This document shows positions 35,556 to 44,604 of a DNA stretch of 64,000 nt, in pieces; position 1 is the stretch's first letter, and every line of letters begins with the position of its first letter. The stretch is taken from NCBI RefSeq assembly GCF_900100005.1, contig NZ_FNEB01000001.1:434001-498000 (forward strand), in the 5' to 3' direction. A program made the position numbers and the translations under genes. Origin of the DNA: Lutimaribacter saemankumensis. GTDB lineage: Bacteria > Pseudomonadota > Alphaproteobacteria > Rhodobacterales > Rhodobacteraceae. The notes below the pieces were generated by a model that saw only the letters and a list, made by a program, of their open reading frames with translations, made no database searches and was not told where the DNA came from.

Positions 35556-36095
35556 TCAGCCGCGGGCCAGTCCGGGGCGCGCCCGCAGCACACCTTCGGT
35601 GATGAACCCGGTCAGCACCGCCTTGACGATGTCACCCGGCACGAACACCCACATGATCGCAGTCGATTCCAGCAGCGTCTTGCCGGCGATCAGCGAAAAG
35701 CCCACGATGCCAAAGGCATAGAGAACGATGACCCCGCCGATGAAGGCGGCGATGGCCGTCATCAGCACCGGCGCCCCGCCACGCCACGCACCCGCCAGCC
35801 AGCCGGTGACGAAGGCCGCGACCGGCCAGCCGATCAGGAAGCCGACGGTCGGCCCGGCGAAAACGCCCAGGCCCCCGCGCCCGCCCGCCAGCAGCGGCAG
35901 GCCAAGCGCCACCAGGAACAGAACCAGCAGCACCGCCAGCGCACCGCGCCGCGCCCCGAGGATGGTGCCGGCCAGCATGACCCCCATGCTTTGGGCGGTG
36001 ATCGGCACACCGCTGGCGAGGTCGAATTTCGGCACCAGGCCAAGCGCGGCGATCAGCGCCGCGAAAAGGGCGATCAGGGTGATGTTGCGTTCCAT
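35556..36095 (-). CDS. bioY: Biotin ECF transporter substrate-binding subunit BioY
   Basis: A 179-residue membrane protein with about six helices and the BioY signature: SGVPITAQSMGVMLAG near the first third and GxGGLGVFAGPTVGFLIGWP in the middle, which form the biotin site. Together with BioN and BioM it imports biotin. Last gene of bioM-bioN-bioY on the minus strand, 32 bases after bioN. Start at 36095 (MERNITL) fits the family. Confidence 0.95.
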   Translation of the reverse strand: MERNITLIALFAALIAALGLVPKFDLASGVPITAQSMGVMLAGTILGARRGALAVLLVLFLVALGLPLLAGGRGGLGVFAGPTVGFLIGWPVAAFVTGWLAGAWRGGAPVLMTAIAAFIGGVIVLYAFGIVGFSLIAGKTLLESTAIMWVFVPGDIVKAVLTGFITEGVLRARPGLARG

Positions 36096-36127
36096 TCCGT
36101 GTCCTTCCGTTCGCATTGGCGCCCCTC

Positions 36128-36727
36128 TTACAGGTCACCGGAACGGGCGCGCAAGGCCTCGGCCACGCGTTCGGCATCGTCTAGCGCGACCAGCGCAAAG
36201 GGCAGCACCAGCCGCCAGCCGGGTCTGCGGACGGACCGCGCCCGCCACGCCTGCCCCAGCGCCGTGCCTTTCTGAACCAGAACCGGCGTGAACCGGATGA
36301 CCAGCGCCACCGACAGCGCCAGCCTCCGCCGCCAGCGGACAGGCAGACGCAGCAGCGCAAGGGCGTCATCCACCCGGTCGAGCATGTCCTGCAGCCGCGT
36401 CGTCATCGTCACGAGATTGGCCAGCGCGACCAGCGCCACCAGCCGGGCGACGATCACGATCCCCGCCGCCACCGCCCCGGTAAACCAGTGCCAGGCCAGG
36501 ATGATCACGACAAAGGGCAAAACCGGTTTCAGAAGCCGTGCGCCCTGGCGCAGGAACGCCGCCCCGCCCGGCAGGTAGAGCGCCGTGACAAGGCCGAGAA
36601 ACGCCAGCGCCTGCGCCGGGGTGGACAGCCAGAACGCCAGCACGCTGATTACAAGCAGCGCAAGCAGCTTGGCCCCGGCGGGCGCCTTGTGCCACGGCGT
36701 GCCGGTGTCAGAGGTCAGTGAAAGCAT
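36128..36727 (-). CDS. bioN: Biotin ECF transporter transmembrane subunit BioN
   Basis: A 199-residue CbiQ-type energy-coupling transmembrane protein with four to five hydrophobic helices. It has the two Ala-Arg-Gly-like coupling motifs that dock on the ATPase, here QAWRARSV and ALRARSGDL at the C-terminus. It overlaps the end of bioM by 20 bases, consistent with coupled translation. Confidence 0.92.
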   Translation of the reverse strand: MLSLTSDTGTPWHKAPAGAKLLALLVISVLAFWLSTPAQALAFLGLVTALYLPGGAAFLRQGARLLKPVLPFVVIILAWHWFTGAVAAGIVIVARLVALVALANLVTMTTRLQDMLDRVDDALALLRLPVRWRRRLALSVALVIRFTPVLVQKGTALGQAWRARSVRRPGWRLVLPFALVALDDAERVAEALRARSGDL

Positions 36728-37427
36728 CGCTGCCCCCGAGCGCCGCCATTTCCGCACGATAGGCGGCAACCACCTGATCCGGCGCGCCATCGGCCCGCAC
36801 CGCGCCCGCATCCAGCCAGATCGCCCGGTCGTATCCCGCAATTGCATCCAGATCGTGGGTGATATGCACCAGTTGCTGATCCAGTGCATCGAGGTAGCGC
36901 GACAGCCTGAGCGCGGTCGCCATGTCGAGCCCGGCAAAGGGTTCGTCCAGCACGATTACCCGCGGCGCCATCAGCAGGACCGCCATCAGGCAGACCAGGT
37001 GACGCTGTCCCTGGCTGAGCTCGATCACCGGGCGCGCGGCCCAGTCCGAGCGACCGAACCGCGACAGGATCGACGCAACGGAGCGGGTCGCCGCGGCCGC
37101 GTCGTGACCCTGGTTGCGCAACCCGAAGGAAAGCTCTTCTTCGACGGTCGGAAAGATGATCTGGTGATCGGGGTTCTGAAACAGGATGCCGACGGTCGAC
37201 AGCGCCGCCTTGCGGTCGTGCGCCACGTCGACCCCGTGCACCCGCACGGTGCCCGCATCCGGGGCGCCCAAGCCTGAAATCAGCCGTGCGAGCTGGGTCT
37301 TGCCGGCGCCGTTGCGCCCGATGACGGCCACGCGGTCTTCGCGCAGGTCGAGCGTCAGGCCATCGAAAACGCGTGTGCCGCCATGTGACAGCGCAACGCC
37401 GTTAATCTCGATACCGGGAATGCCCAT
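36708..37427 (-). CDS. bioM: Biotin ECF transporter ATPase BioM
   Basis: A 239-residue ABC ATPase. Walker A is GRNGAGKT (37-44), the Q-loop is in ILFQNPDHQIIF (typical of CbiO-type ECF ATPases), the signature is LSQGQ (137-141), Walker B VIVLDEP, and the switch His is in HITHDLD. It powers biotin import with BioN and BioY. First gene of the operon, next to tRNA-Pro. A biotin-repressor (BioR) site would be expected upstream, but I could not identify one. Confidence 0.94.
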   Translation of the reverse strand: MGIPGIEINGVALSHGGTRVFDGLTLDLREDRVAVIGRNGAGKTQLARLISGLGAPDAGTVRVHGVDVAHDRKAALSTVGILFQNPDHQIIFPTVEEELSFGLRNQGHDAAAATRSVASILSRFGRSDWAARPVIELSQGQRHLVCLMAVLLMAPRVIVLDEPFAGLDMATALRLSRYLDALDQQLVHITHDLDAIAGYDRAIWLDAGAVRADGAPDQVVAAYRAEMAALGGSDAFTDL

Positions 37428-37484
37428 GGTCTGAACCGCTTTCGTCCGGGTCATGCCCCAAGGCCGCCAGTGCCAGGGTGTGTA

Positions 37485-37561
37485 TGGTCGGGACGGCGAG
37501 ATTCGAACTCACGACCCCCTGTACCCAAAACAGGTGCGCTACCAGACTGCGCCACGTCCCG
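37485..37561 (-). tRNA. tRNA-Pro (anticodon TGG)
   Basis: A 77-base cloverleaf with acceptor CGGGACG/CGTCCCG, discriminator A, encoded CCA and anticodon loop TTTGGGT, giving anticodon TGG. The T-loop GTTCGAATC is standard. Transcribed toward bioM. Confidence 0.96.
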
Positions 37562-37606
37562 ATCCATGCGCCCCATTACCCTGCGCGTTCGCGTTTGAAA
37601 ACCCCT

Positions 37607-38101
37607 TTAGCAGGGCCAGGCGGCAAGATCCGCCGCAAAGGCCGGATGGCGCATCTGGCTGCCGACGGTCAGCCCCAGGGATCTGGCAAGCCCGCCATTG
37701 ATTTCCAGCACGGCAAGGATGCCCTCGCCGCCCGGAATCGGGGTGAGATCGCCGGGAATGGCGTTGTGGTGGATGTTGCGCACGGTGCCCGTGGCATCGA
37801 GAAAGATCATGTCGAGCGGGATCAGAGTGTTCTTCATCCAGAACGCCACCCGCCCGGGCCGCGGATAGACGAAAAGCATGCCATGGCTGGACGGCATGCT
37901 TTCGACGAACATCAGCCCCCGCGCGCGGTCCTGCGCCGTTTCGGCCAGATCGACGGAAAACCGCGCCTGCCCCCAGTCACCGCGCAGCAAGACGCTGCCG
38001 CGCGAACAGGCCGGGGTTTCGGCTTGTAGATGCGATGTGGCGACAACCGTGAACAGAACCGAAAAAACCGAGAAAACAAGACCGCGCCACAATGATCGCA
38101 T
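37607..38101 (-). CDS. Exported DUF192 protein
   Basis: A 164-residue protein with an N-terminal signal peptide (hydrophobic VFSVFSVLFTVVATS, cleavage near residue 27) and a DUF192 domain. The domain shows the hallmark blocks ARGLMFVESMP, GMLFVYP and FWMKNTLIPLDMIF. It is a small periplasmic beta-barrel fold of unknown function. The start overlaps the stop of the cold-shock gene (TGATG), so the two are co-translated although no functional link is evident. Confidence 0.9.
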   Translation of the reverse strand: MRSLWRGLVFSVFSVLFTVVATSHLQAETPACSRGSVLLRGDWGQARFSVDLAETAQDRARGLMFVESMPSSHGMLFVYPRPGRVAFWMKNTLIPLDMIFLDATGTVRNIHHNAIPGDLTPIPGGEGILAVLEINGGLARSLGLTVGSQMRHPAFAADLAAWPC

Positions 38102-38655
38102 CAATCCTCCGGGGATTTCTTGAGAGCGGCTTCCCAGGCCAGCACCTCGGTGGCCATGCGGCCGCGCTTGCCTTCGATCACGCGCAGGCAGACGGCCTCG
38201 CCGGGCTGCAGGTCCGCCAGGCCCGACCTGCGCAGGACTTCGATGTGGATGAACACGTCTTCGGCGCGGCCGAACACGTTCCCGAACCCGAAACCCTTTC
38301 CCTTGTCGAACCATTTCACCCGCGCGGGTTCAAGCGGCGCTGCCGCGATGGTCGCCGGGTCGATTTCCTCGAAATCCGCAAGCGTGCCCACACCGGTACC
38401 TTCCGGGGGTTCGATCGACAGCACTTCTGTCGCCTGCACGCCACGCGGCGTTTCCTGAACATCGATCTCGACCCGGGCGCCGTCGGCAACCGAGCTTTGT
38501 CCGAAGTTTCTCAGGACGTTTGCATGAAGCAGAATGTCCGGCCCGCCTTCATCGGCTATTACAAAACCAAAACCCTTTACAGGGTCGAACCACTTAACCT
38601 GTCCATTCACTCTGCGGGTGCTGTTAGCTTCGTTGGTCAAATTGGCCACCCACAA
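38101..38655 (-). CDS. Two-domain cold-shock protein
   Basis: A 184-residue protein with two cold-shock domains (about 17-80 and 110-175), each with the RNA-binding motif: KWFDPVKGFGFV and KWFDKGKGFGFG. The second lacks the usual final Val/Ile (FGFGNVF). Tandem-domain cold-shock proteins are common in alphaproteobacteria and bind single-stranded RNA or DNA. A TTG start at 38655 has an AAGG site six bases away; GTG at 38649 would be two codons shorter and worse spaced. Co-translated with the DUF192 gene. Confidence 0.92.
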   Translation of the reverse strand: MWVANLTNEANSTRRVNGQVKWFDPVKGFGFVIADEGGPDILLHANVLRNFGQSSVADGARVEIDVQETPRGVQATEVLSIEPPEGTGVGTLADFEEIDPATIAAAPLEPARVKWFDKGKGFGFGNVFGRAEDVFIHIEVLRRSGLADLQPGEAVCLRVIEGKRGRMATEVLAWEAALKKSPED

Positions 38656-38761
38656 GATCTGCCTTACCCCAAGCCCTTCCAGTCATGCTTCAGATGCATG
38701 GATGGTTCAAGGGAAAATTAGTGTTTTTTATCGGGCATTTGCATTTCGCGCAACATGAAAT

Positions 38762-39367
38762 TCACGGGTTCAGCCGGGTAATTTCCCATGGTTCCCCAGC
38801 TTCTATCCTGCGCCACATGAAGCGATCGTGCAAACGGAATGCCCCGTCTGCCCAAAATTCGATCTGAACCGGATTGATTCTGTAACCCCCCCAAAAGGAT
38901 GGTCTGGGTGGATGCGTTCCGTGACGCGCCGTCATCTTGGCGACCTCGGCCATCAGCGACGCGCGCGACGCCAGCGGGCGCGACTGCTGCGACGCCCATG
39001 CCCCCAGACGGCTTTTGAGCGAGCGCGAGTTGAAATAGGCGTCCGCCTGCGGCCCGTCCTCACGCGTGACGGTGCCGCGCACACGTAACTGCCGGCGCAG
39101 CGATTTCCAGTGCATCACGAAGGCCGCCTTGCCGGCCTGGTCGATTTCCCGGGCCTTCGCGCTTTCGTAATTCGTATAGAAAACGAAAGCATCGTCCTCG
39201 ATCTCCTTGAGCAGGACCATGCGCGCGTTGGGCAATCCATCGGCATCGACGGTCGACAGCGCGATGGCGTTCGGATCGTTGATTTCGGTCTCCTCGGCCT
39301 CGGCCAGCCAGCGGCGGGCGATCTCGAAGGGGCAGTCCCCGGCGAATATACCGGTACGGTCTGTCAT
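38762..39367 (-). CDS. pdxH: Pyridoxine 5'-phosphate oxidase
   Basis: A 201-residue FMN-dependent oxidase that converts pyridoxine or pyridoxamine phosphate to pyridoxal phosphate. [19 protein letters not shown] and GRYxPxP-like [13 protein letters not shown]-type blocks are present (here [13 protein letters not shown]), plus SRPLASR and the C-terminal RLNP. It supplies cofactor to the aminotransferases and HemA of this region. The 105 bases downstream, before the cold-shock gene, show no further gene. Confidence 0.96.
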   Translation of the reverse strand: MTDRTGIFAGDCPFEIARRWLAEAEETEINDPNAIALSTVDADGLPNARMVLLKEIEDDAFVFYTNYESAKAREIDQAGKAAFVMHWKSLRRQLRVRGTVTREDGPQADAYFNSRSLKSRLGAWASQQSRPLASRASLMAEVAKMTARHGTHPPRPSFWGGYRINPVQIEFWADGAFRLHDRFMWRRIEAGEPWEITRLNP

Positions 39368-39537
39368 TGTGTGCTTCTTTCTTTTCCTTGGTGCGTTTCG
39401 ATCGGCATAGACGGTCCTGCCAGCGTCACGATTCCATGACGACCTATGTCTTCCCCAAGGTCAAGCGGCCTTGATGCAGCGCAAACCATCGCCTAAAGGA
39501 CACTGGCAACACCACGGATCTGGGTAAGGTAGCGGAA

Positions 39538-40362
39538 ATGTCAAACAACCTCATGGCCGGCAAGCGCGGCCTTATCATGGGCCTCGCAAATGACAAGTCG
39601 ATCGCATGGGGCATCGCCAAGGCTTGCGCGGATGCGGGCGCGGAAATGGCCTTTACCTACATGGGCGATGCGTTCCGCAAACGTGTGGCGCCACTGGCCG
39701 ACCAACTGGGCGTGCAAACGCTGATCGATTGCGACGTATCCGATCCCGCGTCGATCGACGCCGCCTTTTCCGAGATCGAAAAGACCTGGGGACGCCTGGA
39801 TTTCATCGTTCACGCCATCGGATTTTCCGACAAGAACGAACTGCGCGGCCGCTATGTCGACACCAGCCGCGACAATTTCCTGATGACGATGGACATCAGC
39901 TGCTACAGCTTCACCGCCGTCATGCAGCGCGCCGAAAAGCTGATGTCCGAAGGCGGCAGCGCCATGACGCTGACCTATTACGGCGCCGAACAGGTGATGC
40001 CGCATTACAACGTGATGGGCGTCGCCAAGGCCGCGCTCGAGGCGTCTGTGAAATACCTGGCCGAGGATCTGGGCAAGGACGGCATCCGCGTCAACGCCAT
40101 CAGCGCGGGCCCGATCAAGACCCTGGCCGCAAGCGGCATCGGCGATTTCCGCTATATCCTGAAATGGAACGAGCTGAACTCGCCCCTGCGCCGCAACGTC
40201 ACGATCGACGATGTGGGCAAATCGGCGCTTTACCTGCTGTCCGACCTGGGCAGCGGCGTGACCGGTGAAAACCTCCATGTCGACGCGGGCTATCATGTGG
40301 TCGGAATGAAGGCCGTGGACGCACCCGACATCGATGCCGTGACCGGCCGCAAGGACGGCTGA
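39538..40362 (+). CDS. fabI: Enoyl-[acyl-carrier-protein] reductase (NADH)
   Basis: A 274-residue FabI, the last reduction step of each fatty acid elongation cycle and the triclosan target. It is a short-chain dehydrogenase with the FabI-type nucleotide loop [13 protein letters not shown] (15-27) and the catalytic Y157-X6-K164 pair. The C-terminus DAGYHVVGM is typical. It heads a plus-strand run; the LysE gene begins 5 bases after its stop. Confidence 0.97.
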   Translation: MSNNLMAGKRGLIMGLANDKSIAWGIAKACADAGAEMAFTYMGDAFRKRVAPLADQLGVQTLIDCDVSDPASIDAAFSEIEKTWGRLDFIVHAIGFSDKNELRGRYVDTSRDNFLMTMDISCYSFTAVMQRAEKLMSEGGSAMTLTYYGAEQVMPHYNVMGVAKAALEASVKYLAEDLGKDGIRVNAISAGPIKTLAASGIGDFRYILKWNELNSPLRRNVTIDDVGKSALYLLSDLGSGVTGENLHVDAGYHVVGMKAVDAPDIDAVTGRKDG

Positions 40363-40367
40363 CCGCG

Positions 40368-40979
40368 ATGGAGTGGTCGCACCTGATCGCATTCAACCTG
40401 GTGCTTCTGGCCTCTATGGCCTCTCCCGGCCCGGCGCTGCTTCTGGCGCTGAAAACCACCCTGGCATCGGGGCGGCTTGCGGGCATCGCGACCGGCATGG
40501 GGCTGGGCACCATGGCCGCGATCTGGACCGGCATGGGCCTGCTGGGCCTGGACGTCGTGTTCGCGCTTTTTCCGTGGGCCTATATGATCCTCAAGACCGG
40601 CGGCGCGCTGTACCTTCTGTATATCGCCTGGGGCATGTGGCGCGATGCGCGCCGGCCCGTGGCGGCCCCGGCGCAGGACGCGCCGCGCCTTCGCCGCGCG
40701 TTCGGCACCGGCTTTCTGGTGAATGTGGGCAACCCGAAATCGGTGCTTTTTGCCGCCTCTGTCCTGGTGGTGATCTTTCCGCCCGACATGTCGCTTGCCG
40801 CAAAGGGGCTGATCGTGCTCAATCACCTGGCCGTGGAATGGGTGGTCTACACGCTCTTTGCATTCGCCTTGTCGTCCGGCCCGGCCCGCGCGGGCTATCT
40901 GCGGATGAAACCTGCCATCGACCGCGTTGCAGCGGTCGTTCTCGGGGCGCTTGGGCTGCGCCTTCTCTTCTCACGCTAA
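40368..40979 (+). CDS. LysE-family amino acid exporter
   Basis: A 203-residue inner-membrane protein with five to six helices. It has the family start [21 protein letters not shown] and a mid-protein [14 protein letters not shown] block. Members export amino acids or homoserine lactones; which solute is unknown. Tightly spaced after fabI and 11 bases before gpt, so probably co-transcribed. Confidence 0.9.
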   Translation: MEWSHLIAFNLVLLASMASPGPALLLALKTTLASGRLAGIATGMGLGTMAAIWTGMGLLGLDVVFALFPWAYMILKTGGALYLLYIAWGMWRDARRPVAAPAQDAPRLRRAFGTGFLVNVGNPKSVLFAASVLVVIFPPDMSLAAKGLIVLNHLAVEWVVYTLFAFALSSGPARAGYLRMKPAIDRVAAVVLGALGLRLLFSR

Positions 40980-40990
40980 AGGAGACCGCC

Positions 40991-41497
40991 ATGACCGACC
41001 GCCTGCCGCATGAAAAAGGCTTTCACGTCAGCTGGGACCAGATACACCGTGACAGCCGGGCGCTGGCCTGGCGGCTGGACGGTCAGGGCCCCGATGCCGG
41101 TCAATGGCGCGGGCTGGTGGCGATCACCCGCGGCGGCATGGCGCCCGCGATGATCGTCGCGCGCGAACTGGACATCCGCACGGTCGACACGATCAGCGTC
41201 AAGTCCTACCACCATCAGGCCCAGGGCGAGGCGCAGGTTCTCAAGGCGCCCAACGCCGAGATGATGGGCCCCGACGGCGAAGGCATCCTGGTGGTCGATG
41301 ACCTCGTGGACAGCGGCAAGACGCTGGAACTGGTGCGCCAGATGTATCCCAAGGCGCATTTCGCCACCGTCTATGCCAAGCCCAAGGGCCGCGCGCAGGT
41401 CGATACCTTCATTACCGAGGTCAGCCAGGACACCTGGATCTTTTTCCCATGGGACATGGCCCTGCAATATGTCGAGCCATATCGCGGCAAGGACTGA
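40991..41497 (+). CDS. gpt: Xanthine phosphoribosyltransferase
   Basis: A 168-residue type I phosphoribosyltransferase that converts xanthine (and guanine) with PRPP to nucleotides. The PRPP loop is [13 protein letters not shown], and the opening [18 protein letters not shown] and [11 protein letters not shown] match bacterial Gpt. Adenine deaminase near 13 kb provides hypoxanthine for the same salvage route. Close linkage with LysE and the next aminotransferase suggests one transcript. Confidence 0.95.
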   Translation: MTDRLPHEKGFHVSWDQIHRDSRALAWRLDGQGPDAGQWRGLVAITRGGMAPAMIVARELDIRTVDTISVKSYHHQAQGEAQVLKAPNAEMMGPDGEGILVVDDLVDSGKTLELVRQMYPKAHFATVYAKPKGRAQVDTFITEVSQDTWIFFPWDMALQYVEPYRGKD

Positions 41498-41504
41498 TGC
41501 GCGC

Positions 41505-42674
41505 ATGACCCGCACCGCCAACACCTTTGCCCCGCCCGTGATGGAGGCCCGCCGCTGGCTGGAGGCGGCCGAGTTTCCACCAGACCGCCCGCTGATCAAT
41601 GTCAGCCAGGCCGCACCGGTCGATCCGCCGCCTGCGGGCCTGCGCGATGAAATGGCGCGCCTGGTTCAGGAAGACCCGACAACGCATCTTTACGGCCCCG
41701 TGCTGGGCCTGCCCGATCTTCGGGCCGAGCTGGCACAGCAGTTCGGCGCGGCCTATGGCGGGCGGATCGGCATGGAAAACGTCGCCATCACCGCGGGCTG
41801 CAACCAGGCATTCTGCGCCGCGATCGCCACACTGACCGGCGAGGGCGACGAGGTGATCCTGCCCGTCCCGTGGTACTTCAATCACAAGATGTGGCTCGAC
41901 ATGGCCGGCGTCACCGCGGTGCCCCTGCCCTGCGACGCCGAATTGCTGCCCGATCCCGACCACGCCGCGACGCTGATCACCCCGCGCACCCGCGCCATCG
42001 TGCTGGTGACCCCGAACAACCCCGGCGGCGTGGAATACCCCGCCGACCTGGTCGCCGGTTTCGCAAGCCTTGCGCGGCGTCACGGGCTGGCACTGATCGT
42101 GGACGAAACATACCGCGATTTCCACAGCCGCTCGGGCGCGCCGCATGACCTGTTCACCGACCCGGACTGGTCCGACACGCTGATCCAGCTCTATTCCTTT
42201 TCGAAATCCTACCGCCTGACCGGGCACCGCGTGGGCGCGATGATCGCCCATCCCGACCGGCTGGCACAGGCCGAGAAATTCCTCGATACCGTGGCGATCT
42301 GCGCCCCCCAACTGGGCCAGCGCGCCGCACTTTGGGGGATGCGCAACCTTGGCCAGTGGCTGGCCGGCGAACGGGCAGAAATCCTCGACCGCCGCGCCGC
42401 CATCGAAGAGGGCCTGCCGCAGCTTATGGAGCGTGGCTGGCACCTGATGGGTGTGGGCGCCTATTTCGCGTATTTCCAGCACCCGTTCGACATCGCCTCG
42501 GACCGTCTGGCGCAGCGCCTCGTTCAGGAGGCGGGTGTGCTGGCACTGCCCGGCACCATGTTCATGCCCGAGGGCGATGCAGGCGGCGCCCGGCAGATGC
42601 GCATCGCCTTTGCCAATGTCGACCGCGAAGGTATTGCACGGCTTTACGACCGGCTTGCCGGTTTCACCGCCTAA
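41505..42674 (+). CDS. Class I/II PLP aminotransferase
   Basis: A 389-residue fold type I aminotransferase. It has the TAGCNQAFCAA substrate/PLP block, VTPNNPGG, VDETYRDF with the cofactor-orienting Asp, and K234 in YSFSKSYRLTGHRVG as Schiff-base lysine. The overall pattern is that of the aspartate/kynurenine-like aminotransferases. It begins 7 bases after gpt. Amino donor unknown. Confidence 0.9.
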   Translation: MTRTANTFAPPVMEARRWLEAAEFPPDRPLINVSQAAPVDPPPAGLRDEMARLVQEDPTTHLYGPVLGLPDLRAELAQQFGAAYGGRIGMENVAITAGCNQAFCAAIATLTGEGDEVILPVPWYFNHKMWLDMAGVTAVPLPCDAELLPDPDHAATLITPRTRAIVLVTPNNPGGVEYPADLVAGFASLARRHGLALIVDETYRDFHSRSGAPHDLFTDPDWSDTLIQLYSFSKSYRLTGHRVGAMIAHPDRLAQAEKFLDTVAICAPQLGQRAALWGMRNLGQWLAGERAEILDRRAAIEEGLPQLMERGWHLMGVGAYFAYFQHPFDIASDRLAQRLVQEAGVLALPGTMFMPEGDAGGARQMRIAFANVDREGIARLYDRLAGFTA

Positions 42675-42738
42675 GCCCCCGCTTGCACGGGACTGCAGCG
42701 CAGCGTAGACAGGGCAAAACTTGCACCGAGGGAGCGAC

Positions 42739-44580
42739 ATGGCAGGCAGCAGCATTTCCAAGACAGCGGTCTGGATTCTTCTGGCACTTCTGATCCTGGG
42801 CCTTGGCGGCTTTGGCATCACCAACCTGTCCGGCGGCGTCAGCCCGGTCGGATCGGTCGGCGACGAGGACATCGCGATCGACGATTATGCCCGCGCGCTC
42901 CAACAGGAAATCAACGCGATCGAGGCACAGACCGGCAGCCCGCTCGCCTTTGCCGAAGCGCAGGCCGCAGGCGTCGACCGCATCGTTCTGGGCCGGCTCG
43001 TGAATTCGGCCGCGCTCGACAACGAGGCCGCACAGCTTGGCCTGTCCATCGGCGACGACAACCTGGCCCGGCAGATCACCGAAATTCCCGCCTTCCAGGG
43101 CCCCGGTGGCAGCTTCGACCGCGAGGCATACAAGTTCGCGCTGGACCGCGCCGGCCTGACCGAGGCCCGTTTCGAACAGCAACTGCGCAAGGAAACCGCC
43201 CGCACGCTGCTGCAGGGGGCAATCGTCCGCGGCATGCAGATGCCCGACACCTATGCCGACACGATCCTGACCTTCGTGGCCGAGCGCCGGAATTTTTCCT
43301 ATATCCGGCTGACTTCGGGCGATCTCGAAACGCCGCTGCCCGAGCCGACCGAGGCCGAGCTGACCGCCTATTACGAGGAAAACCTGCCCGCGTTCACCAC
43401 GCCCGAGATGAAGCGCATCACCTATGCCTGGCTCAGCCCCGAAATGGTCGTCGACCAGATCGACGTGCCCGAGGATCAGCTTCGCACCGAGTATGAAAAG
43501 CGCGCCGACGAATACAACACGCCCGAACGCCGCCTTGTCGAACGGTTGGGCTTTGCCGATGCCGGCGCCGCCGAGGCCGCCAAGGCGCGGATCGCGTCTG
43601 GCGAGGTCGATTTCGATGCGCTGGTCGCCGAACGCGGCCTGTCGCTTTCCGACGTGGATATGGGCGATGCCGCGCGCGGTGACATTCCCGATGGCACGGA
43701 CGCGGTGTTCTCGGCGGATGTCGGCGCGGTGGTCGGCCCGTTCGACAGCCCGATCGGCCCGGCGCTCTACCGCGTGAACGGCAAACTCGAAGCGCATCAG
43801 ACCGCCTTCGAAGATGTGGAGCAGGAACTGCGCGACGAAATCGCACTGGACCGCGCGCGCCGTCTGATCGAAGGCCGCATGACCGAAATCGACGGGCTTC
43901 TGGCCGGTGGCGCCACTCTGGAAGAGCTGGAAAGCGAAGCCGGCATGGAGGTCAAGCAAATGGACTGGTACCGCGAAAGCGGCCAGGGCCCGGCCAACTA
44001 CGAAAGCTTCCGCCAGGCTGCACAGACCGTGACGGCAGACGATTTCCCGCAGGTCGCCACGCTTGAAGACGGCGGCATCTTCGCGCTCCGGCTTGACGGC
44101 ACGGTCGAGCCGCAGGTGCGCCCCTTCGACGAGGTCCGCGACGAGGTCGTAGCCGGCTGGCAGGCACAGGAAACCGACAAGCGCCTGCGCGCCCAGGCCG
44201 AGGCAATGATCCCGCGCCTGTCCGAGGGGCTGGAGATGTCCGCGCTCGGGTTCGACGTGACCGAAGAAACCGAGATCACCCGCGGAGAGTTCATCATGGG
44301 CACGCCCGCGAACTTCCTCGACCAGGTGTTCAGCATGGAGCGTGGCGACATTCGCGCGGTCGACGGGCTGGGTGCGGTTTTCGTCGTGCGCATGGACGAC
44401 ATCCTGCCGCCCGACATGGATACGCCCGAAGTGGCGGCCCTGCGTCAGCAATTGACCGAACAGGCGCAGCAAGGGCTGGCGCAGGACATCTTCCAGGCCT
44501 ACGCCACAGACATCCAGATGCGTGCGGGCGTCCAGATCGACCAGGCAGCACTGAACGCGGTGCATGCCAATTTCCAGTAA
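42739..44580 (+). CDS. PpiD-type periplasmic peptidyl-prolyl isomerase/chaperone
   Basis: A 613-residue membrane-anchored periplasmic protein. One N-terminal transmembrane helix (about 12-34, VWILLALLILGLGGFG) is followed by a SurA_N-like chaperone region and a degenerate parvulin domain in the middle (about 250-370, FDALVAERGLSLSD). It helps fold outer-membrane and exported proteins. RBS GAGGGAG lies just before the ATG at 42739. Location just before trpE is common in Rhodobacteraceae. Confidence 0.9.
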   Translation: MAGSSISKTAVWILLALLILGLGGFGITNLSGGVSPVGSVGDEDIAIDDYARALQQEINAIEAQTGSPLAFAEAQAAGVDRIVLGRLVNSAALDNEAAQLGLSIGDDNLARQITEIPAFQGPGGSFDREAYKFALDRAGLTEARFEQQLRKETARTLLQGAIVRGMQMPDTYADTILTFVAERRNFSYIRLTSGDLETPLPEPTEAELTAYYEENLPAFTTPEMKRITYAWLSPEMVVDQIDVPEDQLRTEYEKRADEYNTPERRLVERLGFADAGAAEAAKARIASGEVDFDALVAERGLSLSDVDMGDAARGDIPDGTDAVFSADVGAVVGPFDSPIGPALYRVNGKLEAHQTAFEDVEQELRDEIALDRARRLIEGRMTEIDGLLAGGATLEELESEAGMEVKQMDWYRESGQGPANYESFRQAAQTVTADDFPQVATLEDGGIFALRLDGTVEPQVRPFDEVRDEVVAGWQAQETDKRLRAQAEAMIPRLSEGLEMSALGFDVTEETEITRGEFIMGTPANFLDQVFSMERGDIRAVDGLGAVFVVRMDDILPPDMDTPEVAALRQQLTEQAQQGLAQDIFQAYATDIQMRAGVQIDQAALNAVHANFQ

Positions 44581-44604
44581 CCCAACGCCAAGGATACCGG
44601 CGCA

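Noticed and set aside
38656-38761. Tiny 12-codon minus-strand frame between pdxH and the cold-shock gene
   Set aside because: Too short and unsupported; no ribosome binding site or conservation can be shown.
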